From NCBI GenBank assembly GCA_031285625.1, contig JAITVV010000067.1, positions 39,497-103,496 on the forward strand: a stretch of DNA of 64,000 bases, in the 5' to 3' direction. How positions within the stretch are numbered: position 1 is the first letter of the stretch; each line of letters starts with the position of its first letter. The stretch comes from Prevotella sp. (GTDB lineage: Bacteria > Bacteroidota > Bacteroidia > Bacteroidales > Dysgonomonadaceae). Positions 8,926 through 17,353 of the stretch are shown in pieces. The notes under the pieces were generated by a model. It made no database searches. It saw only the letters and a program-made list of their open reading frames with translations, and was not told the DNA's origin. The position numbers were made by a program, and so were the translations under genes.

Positions 8926-10302
8926 CTATTTAGTGAGCTCTTTTTCTATTTCTTCAAGAGATTTGCCTTTTGTTTCAGGAAGGTTTTTCTTCACGAAAAC
9001 AAATCCTAGCAGACAGATAATTCCATATAGCCAGAATGTGCCATATGCGCCTAATCCGTTATTTAACAGTGGGAATGTATACGTTAATACAAAACATGCT
9101 GTCCATAAAGAGAATGTGGATACTGCCATCGCCATTCCCCTGATGCGGGTTGGGAATATTTCAGAGATAACCACCCATGTGATAGGCGCTAATGTCATCG
9201 CATAGCATGCAATTGCCAGCATAACTAATACTAGTACAGCCATACCCGATATCTGGAAATAGTAGCATGCACCGAGAATTGCATAAATACATGCCAAGCC
9301 AATTGCGCCAAACAGAAGCAATGATCTGCGTCCCAGTTTGTCAACAGCATACATACCAACAATAGTAAATATTACATTTGTTACCCCTGTTATAACTATA
9401 TTGAACAGAATATCGGAAACACCATAACCTGCTGCAGAGAATATTTCCTGTGCATAATTAAATATTACATTTATTCCGCACCATTGCTGAAATGCTGCTA
9501 TTACTATTCCAATCAGTAATATTTTAGGCATCTTTCCTTTAAATAGGAGCCTGAAGTCTACTTTTTCTGTCACTTCGGATAATGAAGCACGTAAAGCAGC
9601 CACCTCTGACTGAGCATATTCTTTACCCCCTATTTTGGTGAGGATTTTTTCAGATTTATCAAATTTTAATTGTGTACCAAGCCATTTAGGGCTTTCAGGA
9701 ACAATAAATATCATTATAAAAAAGAATACAGCCGGAACACCGCCTGCCCAGAACATCCACCGCCAACCCATCTGGCCGTTCCAAGATTGCAAAATATCTT
9801 CGCCGGGAGCAATAGGGTCTGCAATCATCCAGTTAACCAGTTGTGCAGATAAAATACCGATAACCACTGTCAGCTGATTGAGAGAAACAAATTTACCTCT
9901 CACATTGGCTGGGGATACTTCGGCTATATACATTGGAGACAGATTTGAAGCAATACCTATGCCAATCCCTCCTAATACCCTATATACTATAAACCATGAT
10001 AATGTGTCGCTGATACCTGTGCCTATGGCGGCTACAATAAATACAAGGGACGCTATTATCATTAATGGTTTTCTTCCGTAACGATCTGATAAACTACCGG
10101 ATACCATTACACCTATCAGGCATCCCAGAATAGCGCTACCCATTACCCATCCTTGCATATAGGGTGAGTCTGTAATATCAAAAAAGACTTCGTAGAATGG
10201 TTTTGCCCCGCCAACAACTACCCAATCGTATCCGAACAGTAGTCCTCCCATAGCAGAGACAAATGTAATAAGCAACAAATAAGAGCTATTCCCTTGTTTC
10301 AT
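8926..10302 (-). CDS. Sugar porter family MFS transporter (sugar:H+ symporter)
   Basis: Inner-membrane importer of 458 residues with about 12 membrane segments. It carries the sugar porter signatures: 'GGLLFGYD' near the N-terminus, 'SGSLSDRYGRKP' between TM2 and TM3, 'PESPKWL' before the central loop, 'QQWCGINVIFNYA' in TM7, 'DKLGRRSLLL' between TM8 and TM9, and 'PETKGKSLEEIE' at the C-terminus. It is XylE/GalP-like. As first gene of the operon with two alpha-galactosidases and galM, its cargo is probably galactose, glucose or a small alpha-galactoside released in the periplasm. No SusC/SusD pair is present here, so this MFS protein is the only visible transporter of the locus. A -7 box lies 28 bp upstream of its start. 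Confidence 0.93.
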   Translation of the reverse strand: MKQGNSSYLLLITFVSAMGGLLFGYDWVVVGGAKPFYEVFFDITDSPYMQGWVMGSAILGCLIGVMVSGSLSDRYGRKPLMIIASLVFIVAAIGTGISDTLSWFIVYRVLGGIGIGIASNLSPMYIAEVSPANVRGKFVSLNQLTVVIGILSAQLVNWMIADPIAPGEDILQSWNGQMGWRWMFWAGGVPAVFFFIMIFIVPESPKWLGTQLKFDKSEKILTKIGGKEYAQSEVAALRASLSEVTEKVDFRLLFKGKMPKILLIGIVIAAFQQWCGINVIFNYAQEIFSAAGYGVSDILFNIVITGVTNVIFTIVGMYAVDKLGRRSLLLFGAIGLACIYAILGACYYFQISGMAVLVLVMLAIACYAMTLAPITWVVISEIFPTRIRGMAMAVSTFSLWTACFVLTYTFPLLNNGLGAYGTFWLYGIICLLGFVFVKKNLPETKGKSLEEIEKELTK

Positions 10303-10385
10303 CGTGATATTGATTTAATGTTAGTTTAACAAATGTAAAAGTACTATCTTTATATATACTAAAAATGTAAGTATTTTTCAAAAAC
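10303..10385. promoter_or_regulatory. Divergent promoter region between sugar MFS operon and AraC regulator
   Basis: 83 bp between divergent starts. A perfect Bacteroidetes -7 box (TACATTTG on the minus strand, 10330-10337) serves the MFS operon. For the plus-strand regulator a weaker TATCTTTA lies at about 10345-10352. I could not assign convincing -33 boxes. The AraC protein probably binds here to control both directions. Confidence 0.5.
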
Positions 10386-11345
10386 ATGGAAAATATTATT
10401 ATTTTAGCAGATCATTTCCTTAACTATCTAAATGTACCAACCATGGAAAATATTGAAATTGCTGATGGTTTCAAAGGTGAGAAAGCAATCGTTACGCCCT
10501 ATAACACAAGAGAATACCAAGAAACAAATGAGATAACGAGACAGTTATTTGTAACACACATTGGCTATTATCCAGATGCAAAATATCATTTTCGCCAAAG
10601 GGTATCTGGCGCAAATGAAAATATTCTCATTTATTGTGAAAAAGGGAAAGGTTGGGTAGAATATAAGGATGAAAAATATATACTATCAGAGAATCAGGCT
10701 TTTATCATCCCAGCAAATGAAGCTCATGTGTATGGCGCAGATATACGTAATCCATGGAGTATATACTGGCTTCATTTTAAAGGCCAGAATACCTATATGT
10801 TCAATTCCATTATTGGCAAATTATTGTCCATACAAGAATCAGATAACAGCAGATACAGTGACCGGATGGTTTTATTTGAGGATATGTATCAAAATCTCGA
10901 AATGGGATATAATCCTGAAAATCTGGAATATATCAGCTTTTGCCTGATGCATTTTTTAGCATCGCTCAAATATCTGACACAATTCAGGGAAATTAAGAAT
11001 GTAAAAGTAGATGATGTGATACAGCAATGTATACACTACATGAAAGATAACCTGGAAAATAAAATAACACTAAAAGATATAGCAGATGCTGTAGGCTATT
11101 CAAGTTCTCATCTGACCACTTTATTTTCCCAAAGGACCTCTTTTTCGCCGATAGTGTATTATAATCAGTTGAAGATACAAAGGGCTTGCTCATTCTTGCA
11201 ATTCTCAGACCTAAAAATTAAAGAGATCGCGTTCCGGCTGGGATATTACGACCCGTTTCACTTTTCCAACGCATTTATTAAGGAGATGGGAATCACGCCG
11301 AAAGAGTATCGTAAAAGATATAGGGAAGAATTACTGGAAAAATAG
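10386..11345 (+). CDS. AraC family regulator with cupin sensor domain
   Basis: A 319-residue regulator. The N-terminal ~190 residues form an AraC-type cupin arm, with landmarks 'HIGYYPDAKYHFRQR', 'IYCEKGKGWVEY', 'FIIPANEAHVYGAD' and 'NPWSIYWLHFKG', which normally binds a sugar. The C-terminal ~100 residues are two helix-turn-helix motifs, ending 'YDPFHFSNAFIKEMGITPKEYRKRY'. It is divergent from the alpha-galactoside operon, so it is the likely local activator, sensing galactose or an alpha-galactoside. The start is uncertain: ATG 10386 gives the full frame, but a second 'MENI' start at 10443 would lose 19 poorly conserved residues. Confidence 0.92.
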   Translation: MENIIILADHFLNYLNVPTMENIEIADGFKGEKAIVTPYNTREYQETNEITRQLFVTHIGYYPDAKYHFRQRVSGANENILIYCEKGKGWVEYKDEKYILSENQAFIIPANEAHVYGADIRNPWSIYWLHFKGQNTYMFNSIIGKLLSIQESDNSRYSDRMVLFEDMYQNLEMGYNPENLEYISFCLMHFLASLKYLTQFREIKNVKVDDVIQQCIHYMKDNLENKITLKDIADAVGYSSSHLTTLFSQRTSFSPIVYYNQLKIQRACSFLQFSDLKIKEIAFRLGYYDPFHFSNAFIKEMGITPKEYRKRYREELLEK

Positions 11346-11368
11346 ATTAGTCACTTTTACAAAAAACA

Positions 11369-11398
11369 AAAGCCATATAAGTTTCGTTATATGGCTTT
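11369..11398. terminator. Bidirectional rho-independent terminator
   Basis: A 12-bp perfect stem (11369-11380 with 11387-11398) and 6-nt loop GTTTCG. It is flanked by an A-rich run on the left and cgTTTTTT on the right, so it can stop both the plus-strand araC gene and the minus-strand PKS cluster that ends at 11412. Confidence 0.88.
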
Positions 11399-11411
11399 CG
11401 TTTTTTAGTTT

Positions 11412-12287
11412 TTAATATCTGCCGATACCCTCTTCTTTAGGGTATTTATAGAATCCTTCTCCCGAAAGATAGCCGAGTTTGCCCTTTTTCAGGAAATTCT
11501 CTTTTATGTATTGCGCAAATAATCTATCTTTCAGTTCTCCATTAACAGCGATATTATATATTGTATTGAGTCCCACAATATCATACATTTCGAATGGTCC
11601 GACAGGTGATCCGGTGGCAATACGCCATGTTTTATCTATAGTTTCCACATCACTGACTCCTTTCAGATAAAGTTCAGACGCCGCGCCCATAAAAGGCATC
11701 AGCAGTGAATTCAGTATATATCCACGTTGTTCTTTTTTTACTATAATGGGTACCATACCTATTGCCTCGGCAAATTCTACCACAGTATCGAAAGATTCAA
11801 CATCCGTCTTGGTGGATTTCATTATCTCGGCAATATTACAATGGAACAGTAGATTGGAGAAATGTAATGATAAGAATTTATGCGGGCGTCCTGTATACTC
11901 CATCAGATGACTTGGCAGCATGGTAGACGAATTTGTCGTGAAAATTGTTTTTTCAGGAGCAACCCTGCCCAGCTCGGTATATAGTTGCTGCTTTGTTGCC
12001 GGATCTTCGGGTACTGCTTCGATAGTTAGGTCAGCATTCCTTACAGCTTCCGAAAGATTGAAGGAATAAGATATATTATTGAAAGCATTTTCTATATCCT
12101 CTTCAGCTGCATTTGCTTCCCTCAGATATATTGTTTTCAGTAAATCCAGATGCTCGATAACTTTACTGTACATATCTGCACTTATATCGTATATAATTAC
12201 GTTGAAACCTTTATAGGCTATCTGAAAAGCGATTTGGGAACCCATATTACCACCGCCTAATACGGTTACATTGGAGATTTTTTCCAT
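11412..12287 (-). CDS. 3-hydroxyacyl-CoA dehydrogenase
   Basis: NAD-dependent enzyme interconverting 3-hydroxyacyl-CoA and 3-oxoacyl-CoA. The 291-residue length fits stand-alone 3-hydroxybutyryl-CoA dehydrogenases (PaaH/Hbd type). The Rossmann motif 'VLGGGNMGSQIAFQIA' is at residues ~8-23, an acidic Asp ends beta-2 ('IIYDIS'), the catalytic-His segment 'LSLHFSNLLFHCNIAEI' is near 140, and the C-terminal domain has 'GPFEMYDIVGLNT'. It is the last gene of the PKS cluster, 9 bp after the GT-C-like gene. Its position suggests it works on an acyl-CoA precursor or product of the synthase, though a general beta-oxidation role is possible. No thiolase or acyl-CoA dehydrogenase accompanies it. Confidence 0.9.
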   Translation of the reverse strand: MEKISNVTVLGGGNMGSQIAFQIAYKGFNVIIYDISADMYSKVIEHLDLLKTIYLREANAAEEDIENAFNNISYSFNLSEAVRNADLTIEAVPEDPATKQQLYTELGRVAPEKTIFTTNSSTMLPSHLMEYTGRPHKFLSLHFSNLLFHCNIAEIMKSTKTDVESFDTVVEFAEAIGMVPIIVKKEQRGYILNSLLMPFMGAASELYLKGVSDVETIDKTWRIATGSPVGPFEMYDIVGLNTIYNIAVNGELKDRLFAQYIKENFLKKGKLGYLSGEGFYKYPKEEGIGRY

Positions 12288-12296
12288 GGTGTATGT

Positions 12297-13904
12297 TTAT
12301 TTATTTAGTTTGTATAAGTGATGTATTTCTATACTTTTTTCGTCTATTGTATTTATAATGGTATCGGAAAGTATCAGTGTATAATTTTCTTTAAAAGCGG
12401 GAAGACTCAGAAAATAATCCTGATTACCTATTTTACGCCTTTTCTGTACTTTGGTACTTCCGTCAAAATTGAGTAAGGATTGAGGAATAAGAACAAACTT
12501 AACTTCCTTATTCTCTATATATTTTGTCTGTTCATCACGCATTTCCGGATATGACTCATAAGTAAGATTAGGAGAAACAAAATAGCGCACATTGGGTACA
12601 ATACGGCATGTGGTAAATAAACTGTTTCCGAGTCCAAAACCGATATTGAGTAATGTAGGGTTCTCTTCTTTCATAATTTCATCATGCAATTTCTGAGTGA
12701 GTAAACCTGGCTCCAGTTCAACTGCAGTACTAGCAATTCTATTATTCCCCAAATCACTTTGACTATAACCCAGATATACAATTGCAGTAGTTAATATTAT
12801 GAGATAGACAGGCGAAACCTGACCTTCCACTTTCACACATTTGGATATATATACGAATAGACTGAGAAGCCCTAAGCCGCTAAAAACAAGAAAAACAACA
12901 GGGTAATACATCTGAAAAACCGGGAACATGAATATAATAATATATAAGGATACCCCAGATAGCAACAATGCCCATTTACCCAAAGTATGTCCAATATGTT
13001 TTAGAGGGAACCAGAAAACTCCAATCAACGTCATAAAAAACAATGAGAATGGATCGAGAAACAGATATACGACACGGAGAAGTATCAGTTGAATAGTACT
13101 TGTGATGGATTGCAATTCGGCATATTTGCGATTTAGTTCTATATAGACGGAATATCCTTCCTGAAGAGCATCATTTACATACAAGTATATAAGGATAGGT
13201 ACTGCAATAACTAAAATTCCGCCAATATATGTAAGCGCATTTATTGCAAAATTCTTAAATTCCTTCTTTAGCAATAGATTCAAAAATATTGCAGCTAAAG
13301 GGAAAAACCAGAAAACGATTAAATTCAGTTTTATAAAAAGTACCATGGAACAAAAAAGACCATGTATAAACATTACAGATGGTTTATGGTAAGACGCATC
13401 CTTTTCTTTAAAATACCTGACAAAGTAAAAGAGGCTGATGCACTCGAAAACAAGGATAAATTCCTCTGCCGAACCTCCCGCTTTCATCATCTTAATAATA
13501 AAGACAGGAAATATAACAGCGACTATATATGCAAATACCCTATCGAGATATAGTTTAGACAGCTTGTATATAAAGTAAACCATGACAAACCAGGCAGTCC
13601 ATTGAATAAGGAACATTCCAAAGAATGAATTATTCGATATAAGATAACCAAAACCGTATATAAAAAAGATAAGTGGTCCTTTGTGATCAAATACCTCTGT
13701 ATAAAGGGCTTTCCCATTAAAAATGCCCTTTGCTACATTAAAATAAATATTCACATCGGCCCACTCATTTGAATAGTATAATGGGGACATATGCGAACAT
13801 ATAACTAATAGAAAAAAAAGATAAAAACCCAAGAGAGCAAGTATCTTCTTTTCGCTCAGCGTATTAAAAAATTCTTTATTCAACATATAAGTTTTTCTGA
13901 TCAA
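12297..13904 (-). CDS. Polytopic membrane protein, GT-C (family 39/ArnT-like) glycosyltransferase candidate
   Basis: A 535-residue protein with about ten hydrophobic segments followed by a ~130-residue soluble C-terminal part. Near the N-terminus it has 'WADVNIYFNVAKGIFNGK' and 'EVFDHKGPLIFFIYGFGY'. That is the DHKGP pattern of Bacteroidetes membrane glycosyltransferases of the ArnT/PMT_2 sort, in which an acidic first-loop residue is catalytic and the donor is a polyprenyl-phosphate sugar. It sits 9 bp after the second GT1 gene and 9 bp before the dehydrogenase, firmly inside the PKS operon. The inference is that it adds a sugar to the product on the periplasmic side. No assay or database match backs this, and a mere membrane anchor or flippase role is possible. 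Confidence 0.68.
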   Translation of the reverse strand: MIRKTYMLNKEFFNTLSEKKILALLGFYLFFLLVICSHMSPLYYSNEWADVNIYFNVAKGIFNGKALYTEVFDHKGPLIFFIYGFGYLISNNSFFGMFLIQWTAWFVMVYFIYKLSKLYLDRVFAYIVAVIFPVFIIKMMKAGGSAEEFILVFECISLFYFVRYFKEKDASYHKPSVMFIHGLFCSMVLFIKLNLIVFWFFPLAAIFLNLLLKKEFKNFAINALTYIGGILVIAVPILIYLYVNDALQEGYSVYIELNRKYAELQSITSTIQLILLRVVYLFLDPFSLFFMTLIGVFWFPLKHIGHTLGKWALLLSGVSLYIIIFMFPVFQMYYPVVFLVFSGLGLLSLFVYISKCVKVEGQVSPVYLIILTTAIVYLGYSQSDLGNNRIASTAVELEPGLLTQKLHDEIMKEENPTLLNIGFGLGNSLFTTCRIVPNVRYFVSPNLTYESYPEMRDEQTKYIENKEVKFVLIPQSLLNFDGSTKVQKRRKIGNQDYFLSLPAFKENYTLILSDTIINTIDEKSIEIHHLYKLNK

Positions 13905-13913
13905 ATTGTTTTC

Positions 13914-15098
13914 TTAAAGAGCAATCCCTTCCAGCAATTCGGCTGCTTTTCTATTACCTCCTGCTTCGATGAAAGATTGCTGTATTTCTCCGGCCGCCTT
14001 TTTATATGCGGGATTATATAATAATTCATCTACGGCATGCTCAATATCCTTCACGCGCATACGACTATATTTGATACGAATACCACATCCATAGTTTTGA
14101 ATTAATTGTGCTGTATGTGACTGGTCGAATGCCATTGGAATTATCAGCATGGGTATACCATTCATAAAGGTGTCACAAGTTGTATTTAATCCTCCATGTC
14201 CGATTACAACATCAATATGTTTTAATAGCTCGGATTGAGGTACATAACCTTGTACAATAAAGTTATCCGGCCATTCTTCCAAGATATTAGGGTCAGCGGC
14301 AGCAACGACTGTTACAGGTTTATCTTTCAAAGCCTCGATCATACGGCTGAAAAATTCTTTCCGACTGTGAACCAACACTGTACCTATTGATATATATATT
14401 TTAGGTCGATCACCCATTGATTTGAGCCTTTCCCAGTCAAAAGGCGTATTATCGGGCCTTCCTGTCAAAGCCCCTATGAATTTCATATATGGAGGAACAG
14501 AAGCATCATCGAAACCGCAAAACAATTGAGAAGTATAATACATATTCAATTGTTTAGACAATACAAATTCCTCATCCCCCTCAATACCAGCCAATCGTTG
14601 CAACTCTATAATAGATTTATGTACCCATTCTGTAACTTTAGGTGCACTTTGCGGATCATTTAGTGCATTAGGCGTAATTGGCGTTATGGTTGCAAAAGGA
14701 ATATTTTTTAACCGAGCCGCTAATCCTCCGACAAAAGTGATGCAGTCATTTACTATTACATCAGGTTTATACCTATCCACAATCTCATTAAACTCATCTA
14801 TCATCATTTTGGCAAAAGGAATATAAGTATCCTCCAAGCCTAACTTGAGAGCTTCCAGAGCCGGCATATTTGCACCTTTATTCTGTAATAAGATTATACG
14901 TTCTATCTCTTCCTTATTTTTACTTTCAGTCTCCTCCATATAAAAATACTTTGCCCCATCCGGAAATAATTCCATATTGAGCTGAGTCATACCTGCCCAG
15001 GCAACATCATGACCTCTTTCTAAAAGAGTGCGGCCTACGCTTAAGGTTGGATTTATATGCCCCCAGAATGGAGGAACTACAAATAAAAATTTTGCCAT
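13914..15098 (-). CDS. MGT-family GT1 glycosyltransferase (second copy)
   Basis: A 394-residue GT-B fold enzyme of the macrolide/antibiotic glycosyltransferase type, transferring a sugar from a nucleotide-sugar to a lipophilic acceptor. The N-terminal acceptor domain opens 'FVVPPFWGHINPTLSVG'. The C-terminal donor domain has 'IYISIGTV' and the donor motif 'GHGGLNTTCDTFMNGIPMLI' followed by 'DQSHTAQLI'. Soluble, no signal. It lies 29 bp after a paralogue of the same length and shares its domain plan, so the two probably act in series on one acceptor, presumably the product of the adjacent PKS. The sugar donor cannot be read from sequence. Confidence 0.92.
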   Translation of the reverse strand: MAKFLFVVPPFWGHINPTLSVGRTLLERGHDVAWAGMTQLNMELFPDGAKYFYMEETESKNKEEIERIILLQNKGANMPALEALKLGLEDTYIPFAKMMIDEFNEIVDRYKPDVIVNDCITFVGGLAARLKNIPFATITPITPNALNDPQSAPKVTEWVHKSIIELQRLAGIEGDEEFVLSKQLNMYYTSQLFCGFDDASVPPYMKFIGALTGRPDNTPFDWERLKSMGDRPKIYISIGTVLVHSRKEFFSRMIEALKDKPVTVVAAADPNILEEWPDNFIVQGYVPQSELLKHIDVVIGHGGLNTTCDTFMNGIPMLIIPMAFDQSHTAQLIQNYGCGIRIKYSRMRVKDIEHAVDELLYNPAYKKAAGEIQQSFIEAGGNRKAAELLEGIAL

Positions 15099-15127
15099 CG
15101 GATTATCTTTTAAGGTTATAAACCTAC

Positions 15128-16315
15128 TTATTTTACTAGTATGTTTTCCAATAATTCTACAGCTTTGGCAACACCTCCAGCCTCCTCAAAAGATTTCTGT
15201 ACGGTTTTTGCGTTTTCTGTATATTTACTGTCATTAAGGACTTCGTTTACAGCATCCTGTAAATGTTGAGCCTTAAATCTGTTAAAGTTTAATCTTATGC
15301 CTGAACCACTACTAACAACTGTGCCTGCAACATATGACTGGTCGTAAGCAATAGGTAAAACGACCAATGGTTTAGCAAATGATAATGTTTCACAGACTGT
15401 ATTATGTCCTCCATGACATACAACTGCATCCATATGAGGGATAAGTTTAAGTTGAGGAATACGTTTACAAACGATAAAATTATCTGGTATGTACTCAAAT
15501 AATTCAGGATCGGAAACAATTACTACACCTATCTTTTCATTCTCAAAGGCCTCTGTCACTTTTTTAAGGAATTGTTGCTTTACACTATGGTCAAAGGTTG
15601 TACCTATAGTAACAAGTATTCTGGAGCGATCATTCATTGATTGAAATGTTTTCCAATCAAAATCATCTGGAAAGTCTCCCCTGTTAATTACCGGCCCTAT
15701 AAATTTATAATGATCCGGTAATTCAGCCTCTCCAAATAGTTTTTTAGATGTATATACAATCGTAAGCAATGAAGAACAGTCTAAACGCTTATCATCATCA
15801 ACACCTACACTCTTTTGAAATTTTATAATCTGCTCTCCTTCCCATACATGAACCATAGGTAAAGTATCATTTACCTTGATAGCCGCAGGGGCTGTAACCG
15901 ATGTCACATAAGGGATTCCTTTCTGTATTGCAGCTACCGGTGCTGCAAAGATCTGATGATCGTTAATAATAATATCCGGTTTGTACGAATCTATAAGTTT
16001 CTTTATACCATCCAGCATTCCGGCATTCATCGGGACCAGTACCTCGTCATACAAAAATTTTAAACTATCGAGACCGTAAACAGTTTTTTTACCAAGTTCC
16101 AGCATTTCTGTCTTTATCCTCTCCTTATCTTCCTCGCTTATATCAGCTTCCAATAAGAGAAAAGTGCCTCCATCAGGTATTCTTTTCTCTAATTGGGGAT
16201 CAAAACTAATCCATGCAACTTCATGCCCTTTATTAAGCAATTCGGTTCCGAGGCCTAAGGTAGGATTAACATGCCCTGTAAGAGGTGGAACTATAAATAA
16301 AAATCTGCTTTTCAT
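15128..16315 (-). CDS. MGT-family GT1 glycosyltransferase (first copy)
   Basis: A 395-residue paralogue of the neighbouring GT1. The N-terminus is 'LFIVPPLTGHVNPTLGLG', and the donor-binding region is 'CHGGHNTVCETLSFAKPLVVLP' (split here by a few substitutions relative to its twin), then 'DQSYVAGTVV'. Its start overlaps the stop of the alpha/beta hydrolase by 4 bp, so it is translated from the same PKS mRNA. Macrolide-type GTs act on large hydrophobic aglycones, which fits a polyketide or long-chain lipid acceptor. The divergence between the two copies (different acceptor domains, similar donor motif) suggests different acceptor positions rather than simple redundancy. Confidence 0.92.
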   Translation of the reverse strand: MKSRFLFIVPPLTGHVNPTLGLGTELLNKGHEVAWISFDPQLEKRIPDGGTFLLLEADISEEDKERIKTEMLELGKKTVYGLDSLKFLYDEVLVPMNAGMLDGIKKLIDSYKPDIIINDHQIFAAPVAAIQKGIPYVTSVTAPAAIKVNDTLPMVHVWEGEQIIKFQKSVGVDDDKRLDCSSLLTIVYTSKKLFGEAELPDHYKFIGPVINRGDFPDDFDWKTFQSMNDRSRILVTIGTTFDHSVKQQFLKKVTEAFENEKIGVVIVSDPELFEYIPDNFIVCKRIPQLKLIPHMDAVVCHGGHNTVCETLSFAKPLVVLPIAYDQSYVAGTVVSSGSGIRLNFNRFKAQHLQDAVNEVLNDSKYTENAKTVQKSFEEAGGVAKAVELLENILVK

Positions 16316-17070
16316 CTCATAAATTCTAAAAGTTTGTCACTAACCCATTGTGGTTTCTGAACAGGTAGATTGTGATCACCTTGTCCTTTCAACAGATACG
16401 AATCCGGAATAATATTTTTCAGGAAATCTCCTGCAAACGAGCAATCTGACTCAGAGCCATATAATAACAGAGTAGGCACTTTGATAGGATTGTTGGACAT
16501 AATGTCAAACAAATCGTTGTCCATATCAAAATCCTCCTTTATGGAGGTATGATTGAACAAGTACTCATAAAGTTTCTTATTCTTTTCTATTTGTCTTTTA
16601 CTCGGCTGCAAAGATGTTGATTCGGCATAGTTATTCAGATATTGATCAAGAAATTCATTACCGTACTTTTGAAGTATCTCCGGAGCATCTCCTTCATCCG
16701 GCTTAGGAGACTCTATTACAGTAAGTTTCTCTATTCTTTTAGGATGAAGCATTGCAGTTTTCAGAGCAATGAGCCCACCATAACTATACCCTACTAAATG
16801 TACCTTCGTCAGATCCAGTTCATTCAGCAGAGCAACCAAGTCTTCTGACATAGCCTCAAGATTATAGCCATTATCAATTCGTTCACTCATGCCATGACTT
16901 TGCAGATCATACAAAACAACATGAAAATATTTGGCCAGTTCCGGAGCTATATTAAAGTAGAATACAGACATATTGGTAAACATACCATGAATCATCACAA
17001 TAGTCTGTGATGCTTCACGGTTCATTTCCAATACATGTATTTTCTTATTGTTTACCTGAATGATCGCCAT
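16312..17070 (-). CDS. Alpha/beta hydrolase, possible thioesterase of the PKS cluster
   Basis: A 252-residue alpha/beta hydrolase. Visible: the oxyanion 'IHGMFTN' (~28-34), nucleophile elbow 'GYSYGG' with Ser96, a late acidic residue in 'LLYGSESD', and catalytic His in 'GQGDHNLPV'. I start it at ATG 17070; the longer frame begins with TTG 17073. The start overlaps the ACP gene by 26 bp and its stop overlaps the first GT1 by 4 bp. Placement directly between carrier protein and glycosyltransferases suggests it releases the chain from the synthase or from the free ACP. An ester-forming acyltransferase role is also possible for this fold. Confidence 0.85.
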   Translation of the reverse strand: MAIIQVNNKKIHVLEMNREASQTIVMIHGMFTNMSVFYFNIAPELAKYFHVVLYDLQSHGMSERIDNGYNLEAMSEDLVALLNELDLTKVHLVGYSYGGLIALKTAMLHPKRIEKLTVIESPKPDEGDAPEILQKYGNEFLDQYLNNYAESTSLQPSKRQIEKNKKLYEYLFNHTSIKEDFDMDNDLFDIMSNNPIKVPTLLLYGSESDCSFAGDFLKNIIPDSYLLKGQGDHNLPVQKPQWVSDKLLEFMR

Positions 17071-17353
17071 CAACTATAAAGTTTACGATATCACCAATAT
17101 TTAATTTTACAATTTGGTCGAGATCCATGGCAGACAGCCATTTTGCGAAATCTATACCATCTCCATACTTTACTCTTACCTTTTCAGCAAAAGCGACCAG
17201 CTCAATACTGTCCATTTCCAGATCTTTTGTAAAGTTGCTGTCTTGTGTTATATCAAGCTCTTCAGCTATATCTGCACCAATTATATCTGAAATAAATTGT
17301 TTTAATACTTCAAATACCTGGTCTTTTTCGCCCTTTACCATTACTGTGTCCAT
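17045..17353 (-). CDS. Free acyl carrier protein
   Basis: 102 residues with the phosphopantetheine attachment motif 'DLEMDSIELVAF' (Ser49). The motif is unlike the 'LSIDSIKRM' motif of the three ACPs inside the big synthase, so this is not a detached copy of them. Helix III carries a longer insert than usual (FAKWLSAMDLDQIVKL). The start overlaps the end of the KS-AT-DH-PPTase gene by 13 bp. It may receive the finished chain for offloading, or supply a starter. The PPTase domain fused to the gene before it could activate it. Confidence 0.93.
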   Translation of the reverse strand: MDTVMVKGEKDQVFEVLKQFISDIIGADIAEELDITQDSNFTKDLEMDSIELVAFAEKVRVKYGDGIDFAKWLSAMDLDQIVKLNIGDIVNFIVDGDHSGKQ

